Assembly (NCBI GenBank): GCA_017625695.1
Contig: JAGAKI010000066.1
Coordinates: 1-64,000, forward strand
Source of the DNA: Clostridia bacterium
GTDB lineage: Bacteria; Bacillota; Clostridia; UMGS1840
Direction of reading: 5' to 3'
Length of the DNA: 64,000 bases
Shown here: piece by piece, positions 35,442 to 45,018 of the stretch
Layout: every line of letters starts with the position of its first letter
How positions within the stretch are numbered: position 1 is the first letter of the stretch
Program-made: the position numbers and the translations under genes
The notes under the pieces: model-generated
Seen by the model: only the letters and a program-made list of their open reading frames with translations
Told to the model about the DNA's origin: nothing
The model's database searches: none

Positions 35442-35567
35442 GTAATTCATAAAGAAAGAAGAAGTTTTCCGCTTCTCACCTTGCCGATCATGGTTGGCGG
35501 GTTACAGAAATTACACAGGGGTTGTCTGTGTTTTGTGTGAGGGCGGATTGTATCCGTCTTTTTTTGT
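35442..35567 (+). promoter_or_regulatory. L20-type ribosomal leader with attenuator
   Basis: The 190-base untranslated region before infC contains paired elements (GAAG..CTTC and others) and ends with an attenuator, GGCGGAT-TGT-ATCCGTC followed by seven T (35542-35567). Firmicutes autoregulate infC-rpmI-rplT through an L20-binding leader that ends in such a terminator. Placement and layout fit; I did not match it base by base to the known consensus. Confidence 0.68.
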
Positions 35568-35624
35568 GCGTTATCATATAACTTACGGTTATATGAATTA
35601 AAAAAATGTTAGGGGTGCGTTTCC

Positions 35625-36134
35625 ATTAGCGTGAAAGAGTTACCAATCAATGAGGAAATCCGTGAAAAAGAAGTGAGGGTTATCGGTGCCCAGGGCGACC
35701 AGTTGGGAGTATTACCCATTAAGGATGCCATGGAAGCAGCCATCAAAGCGAACTTGGATTTGGTTATGATTTCTCCCAAAGCGGTTCCGCCGGTTTGCAA
35801 AATTATGGACTACGGCAAATATCGTTTTGAACAGGCGAAAAAAGAAAAAGAAATCAAAAAGAATCAGAAAGTTGTTACCATTAAGGAAGTTCGCCTTTCT
35901 GTGAACATTGATACTCACGATTTCAACACCAAATTAAATCAGGCAATTAAATTCTTAAAAGCCGGAGATAAAGTGAAAGTATCTGTTCGGTTCCGTGGCC
36001 GTGAAATGGCACATACCAATTTAGGTGCTGATACTTTAAGAAGATTCGGCGAAGCGATTACTGAGGTTGGAACGGTTGATAAGCCCGCAAAAATGGAAGG
36101 CAGAAGCATGGTTATGTTTCTTGGTCCCAAATAA
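35625..36134 (+). CDS. infC: Translation initiation factor IF-3, probable AUU start
   Basis: About 169 residues. IF-3 binds the 30S subunit and checks initiator tRNA and start codon. Motifs: INEEIREKEVRVIGAQGDQLG at the N-terminus, VVTIKEVRLSVNIDTHDF in the linker, and VRFRGREMAHTNLG in the C-terminal domain. No ATG is available. A GTG lies at 35631, 13 bases after AGGGGTG, while an in-frame ATT at 35625 is at the ideal 7 bases. AUU starts are typical of infC and give autoregulation, so I prefer ATT. Confidence 0.9.
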   Translation: MSVKELPINEEIREKEVRVIGAQGDQLGVLPIKDAMEAAIKANLDLVMISPKAVPPVCKIMDYGKYRFEQAKKEKEIKKNQKVVTIKEVRLSVNIDTHDFNTKLNQAIKFLKAGDKVKVSVRFRGREMAHTNLGADTLRRFGEAITEVGTVDKPAKMEGRSMVMFLGPK

Positions 36135-36182
36135 ATTGTAATTTAGGTTTAGATTTTATATAATAAGAGAGGAGTAATTATC

Positions 36183-36380
36183 ATGCCTAAAATTAAGACA
36201 CACAGAGGTGCCGCTAAAAGATTTTCTTTGACCAAAGGTGGCAAAGTAAAAAGAGCGAAAGCCGGCAGAAGACACATTTTAAACAAAAAAACCACTAAGA
36301 GAAAAAGACACTTAAGAATGGGCGGCTACGCTTGTGAAGCAAACGCAGCAGTTATCAAAAAACTGATTCCCTACAAATAA
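36183..36380 (+). CDS. rpmI: Ribosomal protein bL35
   Basis: 65 residues, highly basic, with the family start [20 protein letters not shown] and [19 protein letters not shown]. Second gene of the infC operon, with an AGAGGAG ribosome site. Part of the large ribosomal subunit. Confidence 0.97.
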   Translation: MPKIKTHRGAAKRFSLTKGGKVKRAKAGRRHILNKKTTKRKRHLRMGGYACEANAAVIKKLIPYK

Positions 36381-36441
36381 GATTTTAAGGAATCATTTTT
36401 CTAAGATTTGAAATTATAGAAGTTGGAGGATACTAAGAACT

Positions 36442-36795
36442 ATGGCAAGAATCAAAGGTGCTGTTGTCACCAGAAGAAGACATAAAAAAATCTTAAAATT
36501 AGCAAAAGGTTACAGAGGTGCAAAAAGCAAACTGTTCAGAACTGCAAATGAAGCAGTAATGAAATCTCTGGTTTATGCTTACATCGGCAGAAAACAGAAG
36601 AAGAGAGAATTCAGACAGTTGTGGATTGCAAGAATCAATGCTGCTGCAAGAATGAACGGCATCAGCTACTCCAGACTGATGAACGGTCTGAAAAAAGCAA
36701 ACATCGAAATGAACAGAAAAATGTTATCCGAAATTGCAATCGCAGATCCTGCTGCTTTCACTGCTCTGGTAGAAAAAGCAAAAGCTGCTCTGTAA
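36442..36795 (+). CDS. rplT: Ribosomal protein bL20
   Basis: 117 residues with the conserved [18 protein letters not shown] start and [14 protein letters not shown] in the middle. It is needed early in 50S assembly and, in Firmicutes, represses its own operon by binding the leader upstream of infC. Followed by a strong terminator. Confidence 0.97.
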   Translation: MARIKGAVVTRRRHKKILKLAKGYRGAKSKLFRTANEAVMKSLVYAYIGRKQKKREFRQLWIARINAAARMNGISYSRLMNGLKKANIEMNRKMLSEIAIADPAAFTALVEKAKAAL

Positions 36796-36830
36796 GATTT
36801 TTGATTGCATAGAAATCGAATATTTTGCTC

Positions 36831-36864
36831 AAAATGTCAGTATAGAAATATACTGGCATTTTTT
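36831..36864 (+). terminator. Terminator of infC-rpmI-rplT
   Basis: AATGTCAGTATA and TATACTGGCATT form a 12-bp stem (one G-U) with loop GAAA and a T run. Confidence 0.9.
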
Positions 36865-36886
36865 GTGCGTCGAAAAGGAGAGTTCT

Positions 36887-37345
36887 ATGAAACAAAAACA
36901 AATCGGACTTCTTTGTGTACTGGCGTTTTTCTTTGTCTGCACCGTGTTTTCTCAAACCGGAAGACAAGCCTATTCTGCCAATACCTATGAAACCAATCTG
37001 CAACTGATTGCCCGTGCCGTCAACGGAGAAGCAAGAGGTGAACCCTATGAAGGGCAGGTTGCCGTGGCAGCTGTCATTTTAAATCGGGTGCGGCATCCGT
37101 CTTTTCCTAATACCGTTGCCGGAGTGATTTATCAGCCGGGTGCCTTTACCGCGGTATCAGACGGACAAATCAATGTTCCTATTGACCCCAAATCTACCAT
37201 CTATAAAGCTTGTACCGATGCGATGAACGGTTGGGACCCCAGCGGCGGTGCCATTTACTATTTCAATCCCAAAACCGCCACCAACAAATGGATCTGGTCC
37301 CGACCGGTGATTAAAACCATCGGCAATCACCGTTTTGCGAAATAG
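36887..37345 (+). CDS. sleB: Spore cortex-lytic hydrolase SleB-type
   Basis: 152 residues from the ATG at 36887 (AAGGAGAG upstream). Signal peptide of about 28 residues, then the Hydrolase_2 domain. The catalytic Glu is in ARAVNGEARGEPYEGQVAVAAVILNRV, and the C-terminal motif is GAIYYFNPKTATNKWIWSR. It cuts spore cortex peptidoglycan during germination. Bacillus SleB carries an extra N-terminal peptidoglycan-binding domain that is missing here, but the ypeB gene directly downstream supports SleB over CwlJ. Confidence 0.92.
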   Translation: MKQKQIGLLCVLAFFFVCTVFSQTGRQAYSANTYETNLQLIARAVNGEARGEPYEGQVAVAAVILNRVRHPSFPNTVAGVIYQPGAFTAVSDGQINVPIDPKSTIYKACTDAMNGWDPSGGAIYYFNPKTATNKWIWSRPVIKTIGNHRFAK

Positions 37346-37360
37346 AAGGGAGAAATCATC

Positions 37361-38704
37361 GTGAATCGAATAAAAACCAAATGGATGGGAGTTACCTTGG
37401 GGGCATTGGTGCTGTTGGCTTCCGTCTCCTGGGTCCTTTCCGGAAAAAATGCCGCCAATCTTCGGTATATTGAAAATCAGAACCGGCGTGCCTTTACCGA
37501 ACTGACTGAAAGTGTCCGTAAAATTGATGTGGCATTATCCAAAGCCATTCTCACACGGGAACCGGCGATGCTCAATCAGATTGCTCATGAAATTACCGCC
37601 AATGCTTCCTTTGCCAAAAGTTCCTTGGGGCAACTTCCGCTTACGGATATCAGTCTGGATAAAACCCAGAAGTATCTGTCTCAGGTAGGAGATTACACCG
37701 TTTATCTTGCAGATAAAAGCAGACAAAATCAGCCGCTTTCCGAAACGGACACCGATACCATGCTGAAGCTTCTTTCTTATGCGGACCGACTGACCGGGAC
37801 GTTAGAAGAGTTGGAGGAATCCTACATCGGTCAGACCATTACTTTTTCAGATATGATTTCCCTGACCCAACAAGCACAGGCGGCGACTCAGACAGACGAT
37901 GATAATCAGTTTACCGTATTGGAAAAGGAATTTGGCGATTATCCTCATCTGATTTATGATGGTGCATTCTCTGACCATTTGGATCAACGAAATGCAGAAT
38001 ATCTGTCTGATAAACCAATTGTGACCAAAAAAGAGGCGCAGGAAGCAGCGAGAGTATTTTTGGGAACTGATCGGGTTAAAAGCATCAAATGTATCGGAGA
38101 GTCTCAGAACAGTGTTCCCGAAACCTACAGTTTTTCGGGGAAGCTTTCGGATAATACTGAGTATACCGTTGATATCACAAAACAAGGCGGGGAAGTACTA
38201 TACTATTTAAACAGTAAAGAGAATCATACTGCTAATTTGTCGGTGGAACAGGCAAAAACAAAAGCCATGGAATTTTTGTCTGCTTTGGGACATGGAAATG
38301 TTGCAATCAGCTATTATGAAATCGGCGATGGATTTCTTACATTGAATGTTTGTCCCTTAAACGGAGATGTAAAAGAATATCCCGATTTAATGAAGCTTCG
38401 GATTTCTCTGGATAACGGGGAAGTTCTTGCTTATGAAGCCAAAGGATATCTGATGAATCATAGAGAGCGTGAGACTCCGGAGTTTGTTCCTTTTTCTGTG
38501 GAAGCTCATGTCAATCCGGGGCTGGATATTTCCTCTGTGAACCGTGCTTTGATTCCCAAAGACGACGGACAAGAGGTCTATGCTTATGAGTTAAAAGGAA
38601 AACTTCATAACCGTGACTATCTCATTTATCTCAATGCCAAAACCGGTGATACCGAACAAATCTTTTTGGTGGTAGAAAACGAGAATGGTATTTTAACTGA
38701 ATAA
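37361..38704 (+). CDS. ypeB: Germination protein YpeB
   Basis: 447 residues starting with GTG behind AAGGGAG, 15 bases after sleB. One N-terminal membrane helix (WMGVTLGALVLLASVSWVL), an alpha-helical middle part and C-terminal PepSY-type domains (TKKEAQEAARVFLG, then LSVEQAKTKAMEFLSALG). YpeB stabilises and positions SleB in the spore envelope and is co-transcribed with it. The neighbourhood confirms that the organism forms endospores. Confidence 0.93.
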   Translation: MNRIKTKWMGVTLGALVLLASVSWVLSGKNAANLRYIENQNRRAFTELTESVRKIDVALSKAILTREPAMLNQIAHEITANASFAKSSLGQLPLTDISLDKTQKYLSQVGDYTVYLADKSRQNQPLSETDTDTMLKLLSYADRLTGTLEELEESYIGQTITFSDMISLTQQAQAATQTDDDNQFTVLEKEFGDYPHLIYDGAFSDHLDQRNAEYLSDKPIVTKKEAQEAARVFLGTDRVKSIKCIGESQNSVPETYSFSGKLSDNTEYTVDITKQGGEVLYYLNSKENHTANLSVEQAKTKAMEFLSALGHGNVAISYYEIGDGFLTLNVCPLNGDVKEYPDLMKLRISLDNGEVLAYEAKGYLMNHRERETPEFVPFSVEAHVNPGLDISSVNRALIPKDDGQEVYAYELKGKLHNRDYLIYLNAKTGDTEQIFLVVENENGILTE

Positions 38705-38716
38705 TCCCATATGCTT

Positions 38717-38752
38717 GGCTATTCCTAAAATTTTTTTTGGAATAGCCTTTTT
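38717..38752 (+). terminator. Terminator of sleB-ypeB
   Basis: GGCTATTCC and GGAATAGCC pair across a 13-base loop and are followed by TTTTT. Confidence 0.88.
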
Positions 38753-38823
38753 CGTTATATTTTTCCGAAAAATATGATAGAAAAAACTTTTTAAAAAAAA
38801 TTTAAAAAATTTTCAAAAAAGAC

Positions 38824-38852
38824 TTGCAATTTGACAAACAATCTGCTATAAT
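38824..38852 (+). promoter_or_regulatory. Promoter of the S10-spc-alpha cluster
   Basis: TTGCAA (38824-38829), a 17-base spacer and TATAAT (38847-38852). It appears to be the main promoter for the following 17 kb of co-directional genes. Confidence 0.78.
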
Positions 38853-38858
38853 ATCAAA

Positions 38859-39164
38859 GGTTATGTTATGCGATGAAGTGGAAGGTGGCTTCAAAACGGT
38901 GAAAACCGGCTGTTTTGAAGGGAATTTCCACGGAGTATGTTTGGTTTGAAACCAGGCGGCTAAAAGACGGTAATATATGATAACAATCTGGTGTACTCAC
39001 ATCGTTACCTTTTTGATGCCCGAAAATTTTTATAATTCGCTATAAAAATCTTCGGGATATTTTATGGAATAGGTGTGAAACACGAGGGTAAGTGTCAGAA
39101 AAATTATCCGTGTAGCCGAAACAGAACACACAAAAATTTAATTATTTTAGGAGGAAACACGGTT
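38859..39164 (+). promoter_or_regulatory. Structured 5' leader of the S10 operon
   Basis: About 300 untranslated bases. A nested hairpin at 38878-38931 pairs GTGGAA with TTCCAC and, inside it, CTTCAAAAC with GTTTTGAAG. A second long hairpin at 39019-39056 (CCCGAAAATTTTTATA / TATAAAAATCTTCGGG) lies nearer the gene and lacks a true T tract. The layout suggests autoregulation by a ribosomal protein. I could not assign it to a known leader class. Confidence 0.65.
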
Positions 39165-39479
39165 ATGGCAGCAATGAAAGAAAAAATCAGAATCAGATTG
39201 AAAGCGTACGATCACGTTATTTTGGATCAGTCCGCTGAAAAAGTAGTGGAAACCGCGAAAAGAACTGGTGCAGGAGTATCCGGTCCCATTCCGCTTCCCA
39301 CAAAAAAAGAAATCGTTACTATCTTAAGAGCGGTACACAAGTACAAAGACTCCAGAGAACAGTTTGAAATGAGAACTCATAAGAGAATGATCGATATCTT
39401 AAACCCCACCGCAAAAACTGTTGATGCGTTAATGAAATTAGACCTGCCCGCAGGTGTAGAATTCGACATCAAACTGTAA
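39165..39479 (+). CDS. rpsJ: Ribosomal protein uS10
   Basis: 104 residues from the ATG at 39165, with AGGAGG 11 bases upstream; the longer frame from 39075 lies in the leader. Conserved [17 protein letters not shown] and the IPLPT loop. It is a small-subunit protein that also serves as NusE in antitermination. First gene of the S10 operon. Confidence 0.97.
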   Translation: MAAMKEKIRIRLKAYDHVILDQSAEKVVETAKRTGAGVSGPIPLPTKKEIVTILRAVHKYKDSREQFEMRTHKRMIDILNPTAKTVDALMKLDLPAGVEFDIKL

Positions 39480-39646
39480 ATCGACTATTATTATACCATA
39501 TATATAATAGTATGCGAATTTTCTCTTACCTGTGTCAAAGAGAATTCGCATGGGCGAAAATCCGCCCGCCTGATACCTCGAAAATTTACGGGGTACCAAG
39601 GTCATGTTGGGCAACCCCCAACCAATAACCATAGGAGGAAAAAATT
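39480..39646 (+). promoter_or_regulatory. Structured intercistronic region before rplC
   Basis: 167 bases between rpsJ and rplC, long for this operon. A strong hairpin at 39512-39551 pairs ATGCGAATT..TCTCTT with AAAGAGAATTCGCAT. Smaller ones follow (GGGCG/CCGCCC, ACCTCG/CGGGGT, GTTGGG/CCCAAC). No T tract, so processing or translational control is more likely than termination. Confidence 0.55.
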
Positions 39647-40285
39647 ATGGAAAAAGCAATTCTGGGTAAAAAAGTTGGCATGACTCAGCTTTTCTCCGAA
39701 ACTGGCAAATTTGTTCCGGTTACCGTGATTGAAGCAGGTCCGTGTGTAGTTACCCAAAAGAAAACCGTAGAAATCGACGGTTACAACTCAATTCAGGTTG
39801 GTTTTGTGGAAACCAAAGAAAAGAAATCCAACAAACCGTTAATGGGCCACTTTAAGAAAGCAGGCACCTCCATCATGAAATTCTTAAGAGAATTCAGACT
39901 GGATGACACCGCTTCTTACAATGTTGGTGATGAAATCAAAGCAGGCATCTTCGCTGAAGGCGATGCGGTTGATGTAACCGGTATCTCCAAAGGTAAAGGC
40001 TTCCAGGGTTCCATTAAAAGACACGGTCAGTCTCGTGTTCCTATGAGCCACGGTGCTGGTCCTGTTCACAGAAGTGCAGGTTCTATGGGAGCTTGTTCTT
40101 CTCCGTCTCGTGTATTCAAAGGTAAAAAACTTCCCGGTCACATGGGTAATGTACAGGTAACTGTTCAGAACTTAGAAATCGTGAAAGTAATGGAAGACAA
40201 AAACCTGATCCTTGTAAAAGGTGCAATTCCCGGTCCCAAAGGCGGATTGGTTACTGTTAAAAGCTCTGTGAAAGCTTCCAAGTAA
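39647..40285 (+). CDS. rplC: Ribosomal protein uL3
   Basis: 212 residues with the conserved [10 protein letters not shown] start, [16 protein letters not shown] and the extension [20 protein letters not shown] that reaches the peptidyl-transferase centre. It nucleates 50S assembly. AGGAGG precedes the ATG. Confidence 0.97.
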   Translation: MEKAILGKKVGMTQLFSETGKFVPVTVIEAGPCVVTQKKTVEIDGYNSIQVGFVETKEKKSNKPLMGHFKKAGTSIMKFLREFRLDDTASYNVGDEIKAGIFAEGDAVDVTGISKGKGFQGSIKRHGQSRVPMSHGAGPVHRSAGSMGACSSPSRVFKGKKLPGHMGNVQVTVQNLEIVKVMEDKNLILVKGAIPGPKGGLVTVKSSVKASK

Positions 40286-40372
40286 TTCACAGAAGTGATA
40301 TAGAAACTGCTTTTCACCCGCTTGGGTGACAAAACAATGATAATCAGCCTTTGGCTGGAAGGAGGAAATACG

Positions 40373-40996
40373 ATGCCTAAAGTAGCATTATATAATATTG
40401 AAGGCAAAGAAGTCGGCGAAATCGAATTAAAAGATGAGATTTTTGCTGTGGAAATCAGCAGTGCTGCACTTCATATGACTGTGAAAAACTACCTGGCAAA
40501 TCAGAGACAGGGTACACAGTCTACCAAAACCCGTACCGAAGTTAGCGGTGGCGGTGCAAAACCCTGGAAACAGAAAGGAACCGGTCGTGCAAGACAGGGC
40601 TCCATCCGTGCTCCCCAGTGGAAAGGTGGCGGCGTGGCTTTAGGTCCCAAACCGAGAGATTACAGCTACACCTTAAACAAAAAAACCAGAAGACTGGCAT
40701 TAAAATCCGCTTTATCTGCAAAAGTAGCAGAAAACAACATTGTTGTTGTGGATAAGCTGGCTATGGACGAAATCAAAACCAAATCTTTCGTTAAAATTTT
40801 AGAAAACTTAAAAGTAGATACTAAAGCATTTGTGGTTACCGGTGCAAAAGAAGCGAACTTAGTTGCTTCTGCAAACAACGTACCCGGTGTAAAAACTGCA
40901 GTAGTTGATACCATCAACACTTACGATGTGTTAAATCACACCAAACTGGTGATCGAAGCATCTGCAGTAGCAAAATTAGAGGAGGTGTACTGCTAA
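40373..40996 (+). CDS. rplD: Ribosomal protein uL4
   Basis: 207 residues from the ATG at 40373 (GGAGGAAATACG upstream; the earlier start at 40322 has no site). The exit-tunnel loop [15 protein letters not shown] is intact. In many bacteria L4 represses its own operon by binding the leader, so the structured regions upstream may be its target. Confidence 0.97.
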   Translation: MPKVALYNIEGKEVGEIELKDEIFAVEISSAALHMTVKNYLANQRQGTQSTKTRTEVSGGGAKPWKQKGTGRARQGSIRAPQWKGGGVALGPKPRDYSYTLNKKTRRLALKSALSAKVAENNIVVVDKLAMDEIKTKSFVKILENLKVDTKAFVVTGAKEANLVASANNVPGVKTAVVDTINTYDVLNHTKLVIEASAVAKLEEVYC

Positions 40997-40997
40997 G

Positions 40998-41285
40998 ATG
41001 AACGCATACGATATCATCATTGCTCCGATTATTTCGGAAAAATCCATGAACATGCTGGCAGATAAAAAGTACACTTTCAAAGTGAACGCAAATGCCAACA
41101 AAATTGAAATTAAAAAAGCTGTTGAAGAAATCTTCAAAGTAGAAGTTGATAAGGTTACCACCATCAACGTAATCGGTAAAAACAAAAGAGTCGGCGTACA
41201 TGCTGGCAAAAAATCCGACTGGAAGAAAGCGATTGTAAAATTAAAAGGCAACAAAACAATCGAGTTCTTCGAAAGCTTACAATAA
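40998..41285 (+). CDS. rplW: Ribosomal protein uL23
   Basis: 95 residues with IIAPIISEKSMNML at the start and the usual alpha/beta fold. It sits at the exit-tunnel mouth and binds trigger factor and SRP. GAGGTG from the end of rplD acts as its ribosome site. Confidence 0.96.
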   Translation: MNAYDIIIAPIISEKSMNMLADKKYTFKVNANANKIEIKKAVEEIFKVEVDKVTTINVIGKNKRVGVHAGKKSDWKKAIVKLKGNKTIEFFESLQ

Positions 41286-41304
41286 TGAGAGGAGATGAGT
41301 GATA

Positions 41305-42138
41305 ATGGCAGTAAAAACTTATAAACCGACTACACCGTCAAGAAGATATATGACTGCACCTGACTTCTCCGTGTTGTCTGATGTAAAACCTGAAAAATCT
41401 CTTCTTGTTAAATTGAAAAAACACGCCGGCAGAAACTCCTACGGTAGAATCACCGTAAGACATAGAGGCGGCGGAAACAAATCCAAATACAGAATCATTG
41501 ACTTCAAACGTGACAAAATGGATATGCCTGCAACTGTTCTGACTTTAGAATACGATCCGAACAGAACCGCATATATCGCATTAGTTCAGTATGAAGATGG
41601 CGAAAAGAGATACATCCTGGCTCCCAACGAATTAAAAGTTGGCCACAAAATTATTTCTTCCGCAACCGCAGATATCAAACCCGGTAACACTCTGCCTTTG
41701 GCAAACATTCCGGTTGGTACCATCATCCACAACGTGGAAATCACCAAAAACAAAGGCGGTCAGTTAGTTCGTTCTGCAGGTAATGCAGCACAGCTGATGG
41801 CTAAAGAAGGTGACTACGCTCAGGTAAGACTTCCCTCCGGCGAAGTTAGAAAAGTTCTGATCGAATGTAAAGCTACCATCGGTCAGGTAAGTAACTTAGA
41901 GCATGAAAACGTTACCATCGGTAAAGCAGGTAGAAAAAGACATATGGGTATCAAACCTACCGTTCGTGGTGTTGTTATGAATCCCTGTGACCATCCCCAC
42001 GGTGGTGGTGAAGGTAAATCACCCATCGGTCGTCCGGCTCCTGTTACTCCCTGGGGTAAACCGGCTCTCGGCTTGAAAACCAGAAAGAAAAAGAAAATCA
42101 CTAACCGCCTGATCGTGAAGACCAGAAACGGTAAATAA
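41305..42138 (+). CDS. rplB: Ribosomal protein uL2
   Basis: 277 residues from the ATG at 41305; the GTG at 41299 is less well placed after AGGAGATGAG. Contains [19 protein letters not shown] and the C-terminal [17 protein letters not shown] with the invariant His near the peptidyl-transferase centre. Confidence 0.97.
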   Translation: MAVKTYKPTTPSRRYMTAPDFSVLSDVKPEKSLLVKLKKHAGRNSYGRITVRHRGGGNKSKYRIIDFKRDKMDMPATVLTLEYDPNRTAYIALVQYEDGEKRYILAPNELKVGHKIISSATADIKPGNTLPLANIPVGTIIHNVEITKNKGGQLVRSAGNAAQLMAKEGDYAQVRLPSGEVRKVLIECKATIGQVSNLEHENVTIGKAGRKRHMGIKPTVRGVVMNPCDHPHGGGEGKSPIGRPAPVTPWGKPALGLKTRKKKKITNRLIVKTRNGK

Positions 42139-42232
42139 TCATCGACATTCACCGTAGTCCGACCAAGGTCGGATACGGTACCCCGATAAAACGCACAATC
42201 CTGTGCGAAAAAATCTAGAAGGAGGCAACAAT

Positions 42233-42505
42233 ATGAGCCGTTCAATCAAAAAAGGGCCTTTCGTGGACCCCAAACTTTTGAAAAGAATTGAAGAAATGAA
42301 TGATAAAGGCGAAAAGAGAGTTCTGAAGTCTTGGTCAAGAGCTTCTACCATTTTCCCGCAGTTCGTTGGACATACCATCGCATTATATGACGGAAGAAAA
42401 CATGTTCCCGTATATGTAACTGAAGATATGGTTGGTCACAAACTGGGCGAATTTGCTCCTACCAGAACCTACAAAGGTCACGCAGGTGCAAAAACTTCAA
42501 AATAA
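42233..42505 (+). CDS. rpsS: Ribosomal protein uS19
   Basis: 90 residues from the ATG at 42233 (AAGGAGG upstream). Conserved [28 protein letters not shown] and [13 protein letters not shown]. It forms part of the 30S head with S13. The 94-base gap before it holds a GTCCGACC/GGTCGGAT hairpin. Confidence 0.97.
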   Translation: MSRSIKKGPFVDPKLLKRIEEMNDKGEKRVLKSWSRASTIFPQFVGHTIALYDGRKHVPVYVTEDMVGHKLGEFAPTRTYKGHAGAKTSK

Positions 42506-42578
42506 TCCGGGACTGATTTGAAATCCCGCAACACACTAAATATTAGAACCACCTAAGGGTGAAAGAGGAGGAATAAAA

Positions 42579-42914
42579 ATGGAGGCAAAAGCAACTCTCC
42601 GTTATGCTAGAATATCTCCCCGCAAGGTAAAGATAGTCATCGATTTAATTAGAAACAAACCCGTTGGTCAGGCTTTGGCAATTTTAAGACATACCCCCAA
42701 AGCTGCATCCCCGCTGGTTGAAAAACTGTTATTATCAGCTATCGCTAATGCGGAAAACAATCATAATATGGCAAAAGACGACCTGTACGTTTCCGAATGT
42801 TTTGCAAACGCAGGACCGATTCTGAAAAGAATTCAGCCCAGAGCACAGGGTAGAGCATTCAGAATTGCAAAAAGAACCAGCCATATTACCGTGGTTGTAA
42901 AAGAAAAAGAGTAG
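42579..42914 (+). CDS. rplV: Ribosomal protein uL22
   Basis: 111 residues with [21 protein letters not shown] at the start and the tunnel-wall hairpin near [22 protein letters not shown]. This hairpin is the macrolide-contact region. Preceded by AGAGGAGG. Confidence 0.97.
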   Translation: MEAKATLRYARISPRKVKIVIDLIRNKPVGQALAILRHTPKAASPLVEKLLLSAIANAENNHNMAKDDLYVSECFANAGPILKRIQPRAQGRAFRIAKRTSHITVVVKEKE

Positions 42915-42926
42915 GAGGTATAAGTA

Positions 42927-43604
42927 ATGGGTCAGAAAGTTAATCCCCATGGATTAAGAGTCGGCGTTATTAAAGATTGGGACTCCAAATGGTATGCTCC
43001 GGATCACAAATTCGGCGATACTTTGGTAGAAGACCATAAAATCAGAGTATTCTTAAAGAAATCTCTGTATCAGGCCGGCATTTCCAAAATTGAAATTGCA
43101 AGAAAAGCAAACAAAATTTTCGTTAAAGTATTCACTGCAAAACCCGGTATGTTAATCGGTAAAGGCGGTGCAGAATTAGAAAAAATCAGAGCTTCTGTTG
43201 TAAACTTGCTGGGCGGAAAAGCAAACGTTAACGTAAACATCGTTGAAGTGAAACCCGCTGAAATGGATGCAACTTTAGTAGCTGAAAACATCGCAGCTCA
43301 GTTGGAAAAACGTATTTCCTTCAGAAGAGCGATGAAACAGTCCATGCAGAGAACTATGAAGTTCGGTGCAAAAGGTATTAAAACTTCCGTTTCCGGCCGT
43401 GTTGGCGGAGCTGAAATTGCGAGAACTGAGCATTATCATGAAGGAACCATTCCGCTGCAGACCTTAAGAGCAGACATTGACTACGGTTTTGCAGAAGCGA
43501 ATACCACCTACGGTAAATTAGGCGTTAAAGTATGGATTTACAAAGGTGAAATTCTTCCTGAAAGCAAAAATGCGAAAAAAAATACTCAAGAGGGAGGAAA
43601 ATAA
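42927..43604 (+). CDS. rpsC: Ribosomal protein uS3
   Basis: 225 residues. N-terminal [20 protein letters not shown], a KH-type RNA-binding domain ([15 protein letters not shown]) and the C-terminal [13 protein letters not shown]. It lines the mRNA entry channel of the 30S subunit. Confidence 0.97.
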   Translation: MGQKVNPHGLRVGVIKDWDSKWYAPDHKFGDTLVEDHKIRVFLKKSLYQAGISKIEIARKANKIFVKVFTAKPGMLIGKGGAELEKIRASVVNLLGGKANVNVNIVEVKPAEMDATLVAENIAAQLEKRISFRRAMKQSMQRTMKFGAKGIKTSVSGRVGGAEIARTEHYHEGTIPLQTLRADIDYGFAEANTTYGKLGVKVWIYKGEILPESKNAKKNTQEGGK

Positions 43605-43607
43605 GCT

Positions 43608-44045
43608 ATGTTAATGCCTAAAAGAGTAAAAAGAAGAAAACAATTCAGAGGCAGAATGACCGGTAAAGCTTTAAGAGGTAATAAAGTAACTTACGGCGAT
43701 TACGGTATTCAGGCTACCGAACCCGGTTGGATCACCGGTAACCAGATCGAAGCTGCCCGTATTGCGATCAATCGTTATATCAAAAGAGGCGGTAAAGTTT
43801 GGATTAAAATTTTCCCCGATAAACCGGTAACCGAAAAACCTGCTGAAACTCGTATGGGTAGCGGTAAAGGTTCTCCCGAATATTGGGTAGCAGTTGTAAA
43901 ACCCGGCAGAGTGCTGTTTGAACTTTCCGGCGTTGATGAAGTAACTGCCAGAGAAGCTATGAGACTTGCGCAGCACAAACTGTCTGTTAAGACCAAGTTT
44001 GTTCTCCGCGAAAAAGAAGTGGAGGTAGAAAGCGATGAAGATTAA
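43608..44045 (+). CDS. rplP: Ribosomal protein uL16
   Basis: 145 residues, start [40 protein letters not shown] and [19 protein letters not shown] are typical. It helps position A-site tRNA. A second in-frame ATG two codons in is also possible. Its end overlaps rpmC by 11 bases. Confidence 0.97.
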   Translation: MLMPKRVKRRKQFRGRMTGKALRGNKVTYGDYGIQATEPGWITGNQIEAARIAINRYIKRGGKVWIKIFPDKPVTEKPAETRMGSGKGSPEYWVAVVKPGRVLFELSGVDEVTAREAMRLAQHKLSVKTKFVLREKEVEVESDED

Positions 44046-44235
44046 GAATATTAGAGATTTAGCAGATATGGAGCTTAATCAGAAACTCGCTGAGCTGAAA
44101 ATTGAGCTTTTTAACTTAAGATTTCAACATGCCACCAATCAACTTGATAACCCCATGAGAATGAAAGAAGTTAAAAAAACAATTGCGAAAATTAAGACCG
44201 TATTAAAAGAAAGAGAACTGGGAATTAACCAATAA
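44035..44235 (+). CDS. rpmC: Ribosomal protein uL29
   Basis: 66 residues, two-helix protein with [19 protein letters not shown]. It begins inside rplP, so the two are translationally coupled. It lies at the tunnel exit beside L23. Confidence 0.95.
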   Translation: MKIKNIRDLADMELNQKLAELKIELFNLRFQHATNQLDNPMRMKEVKKTIAKIKTVLKERELGINQ

Positions 44236-44304
44236 TTTTCCCGTGAGGTTTAGAATCGCCTTTCCCGGATTTCTGGTGAAGGGCGGAAATGGAGGAACTA
44301 AATC

Positions 44305-44562
44305 ATGTCCGAAAGAGGCTTTAGAAAAGTTAGAATCGGCGAAGTTGTAAGCAACAAAATGGATAAAACCATCGTTGTTAAGATTGAAGATTCTGTAAAG
44401 CATCCGATTTACAAAAAAATCATTAAAAGAACTATTAAGTTCAAAGCTCATGATGAAAACAACGAATGTAACATCGGCGACAGAGTTGAAATCATGGAAA
44501 CCAGACCTTTGTCCAAAGACAAGAGATGGAGACTTACAAAAATCGTTGAAAAAGCAAAATAA
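44305..44562 (+). CDS. rpsQ: Ribosomal protein uS17
   Basis: 85 residues, OB-fold rRNA-binding protein with [18 protein letters not shown] and [13 protein letters not shown]-like MET variant ([12 protein letters not shown]). ATGGAGG lies just before the ATG. Confidence 0.96.
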   Translation: MSERGFRKVRIGEVVSNKMDKTIVVKIEDSVKHPIYKKIIKRTIKFKAHDENNECNIGDRVEIMETRPLSKDKRWRLTKIVEKAK

Positions 44563-44635
44563 GAATGTTTCTGCGGTAGTAATACCGTTAATAAAAACGC
44601 TTGCGACAATTGTCAGTAAGCAGAGGAGGATTACA

Positions 44636-45004
44636 ATGATTCAGCAAGAAAGCAGAATGAAAGTAGCTGATAATACCGGTGCAAAAGAATTACTGGCTAT
44701 CAGAGTTCTTGGCGGATCTAAAAGAAGATACGCTAACATCGGCGACGTGGTTGTAGCTACTGTCAAAAAAGCAACACCCGGCGGAGTTGTGAAAAAAGGC
44801 GATGTTGTAAAAGCTGTTATCGTTAGAAGCGTGAAAGGTGTTCGCCGTCAGGACGGAACCTACATCAGATTTGACGAAAACGCAGCTGTAATTATTAAAG
44901 ATGACAAAAATCCGAGAGGAACTCGTATTTTTGGCCCTGTTGCAAGAGAACTTCGTGACAAGGAATATTCCAAAATTTTATCCTTGGCTCCTGAAGTATT
45001 GTAA
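44636..45004 (+). CDS. rplN: Ribosomal protein uL14
   Basis: 122 residues from the ATG at 44636, with GAGGAGG upstream. The longer frame from 44450 overlaps rpsQ and is not used. [19 protein letters not shown] and VVRTKKG-like [20 protein letters not shown] are family hallmarks. It forms an intersubunit bridge. Confidence 0.97.
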   Translation: MIQQESRMKVADNTGAKELLAIRVLGGSKRRYANIGDVVVATVKKATPGGVVKKGDVVKAVIVRSVKGVRRQDGTYIRFDENAAVIIKDDKNPRGTRIFGPVARELRDKEYSKILSLAPEVL

Positions 45005-45018
45005 GGGAGGTAATAAAG

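Noticed and set aside
36805-36886. Vegetative promoter for sleB
   Set aside because: TTGCTC and TATACT can be picked, but the spacing is 18 and both lie in the rplT terminator stem. A sporulation promoter is more likely, and I cannot define one.
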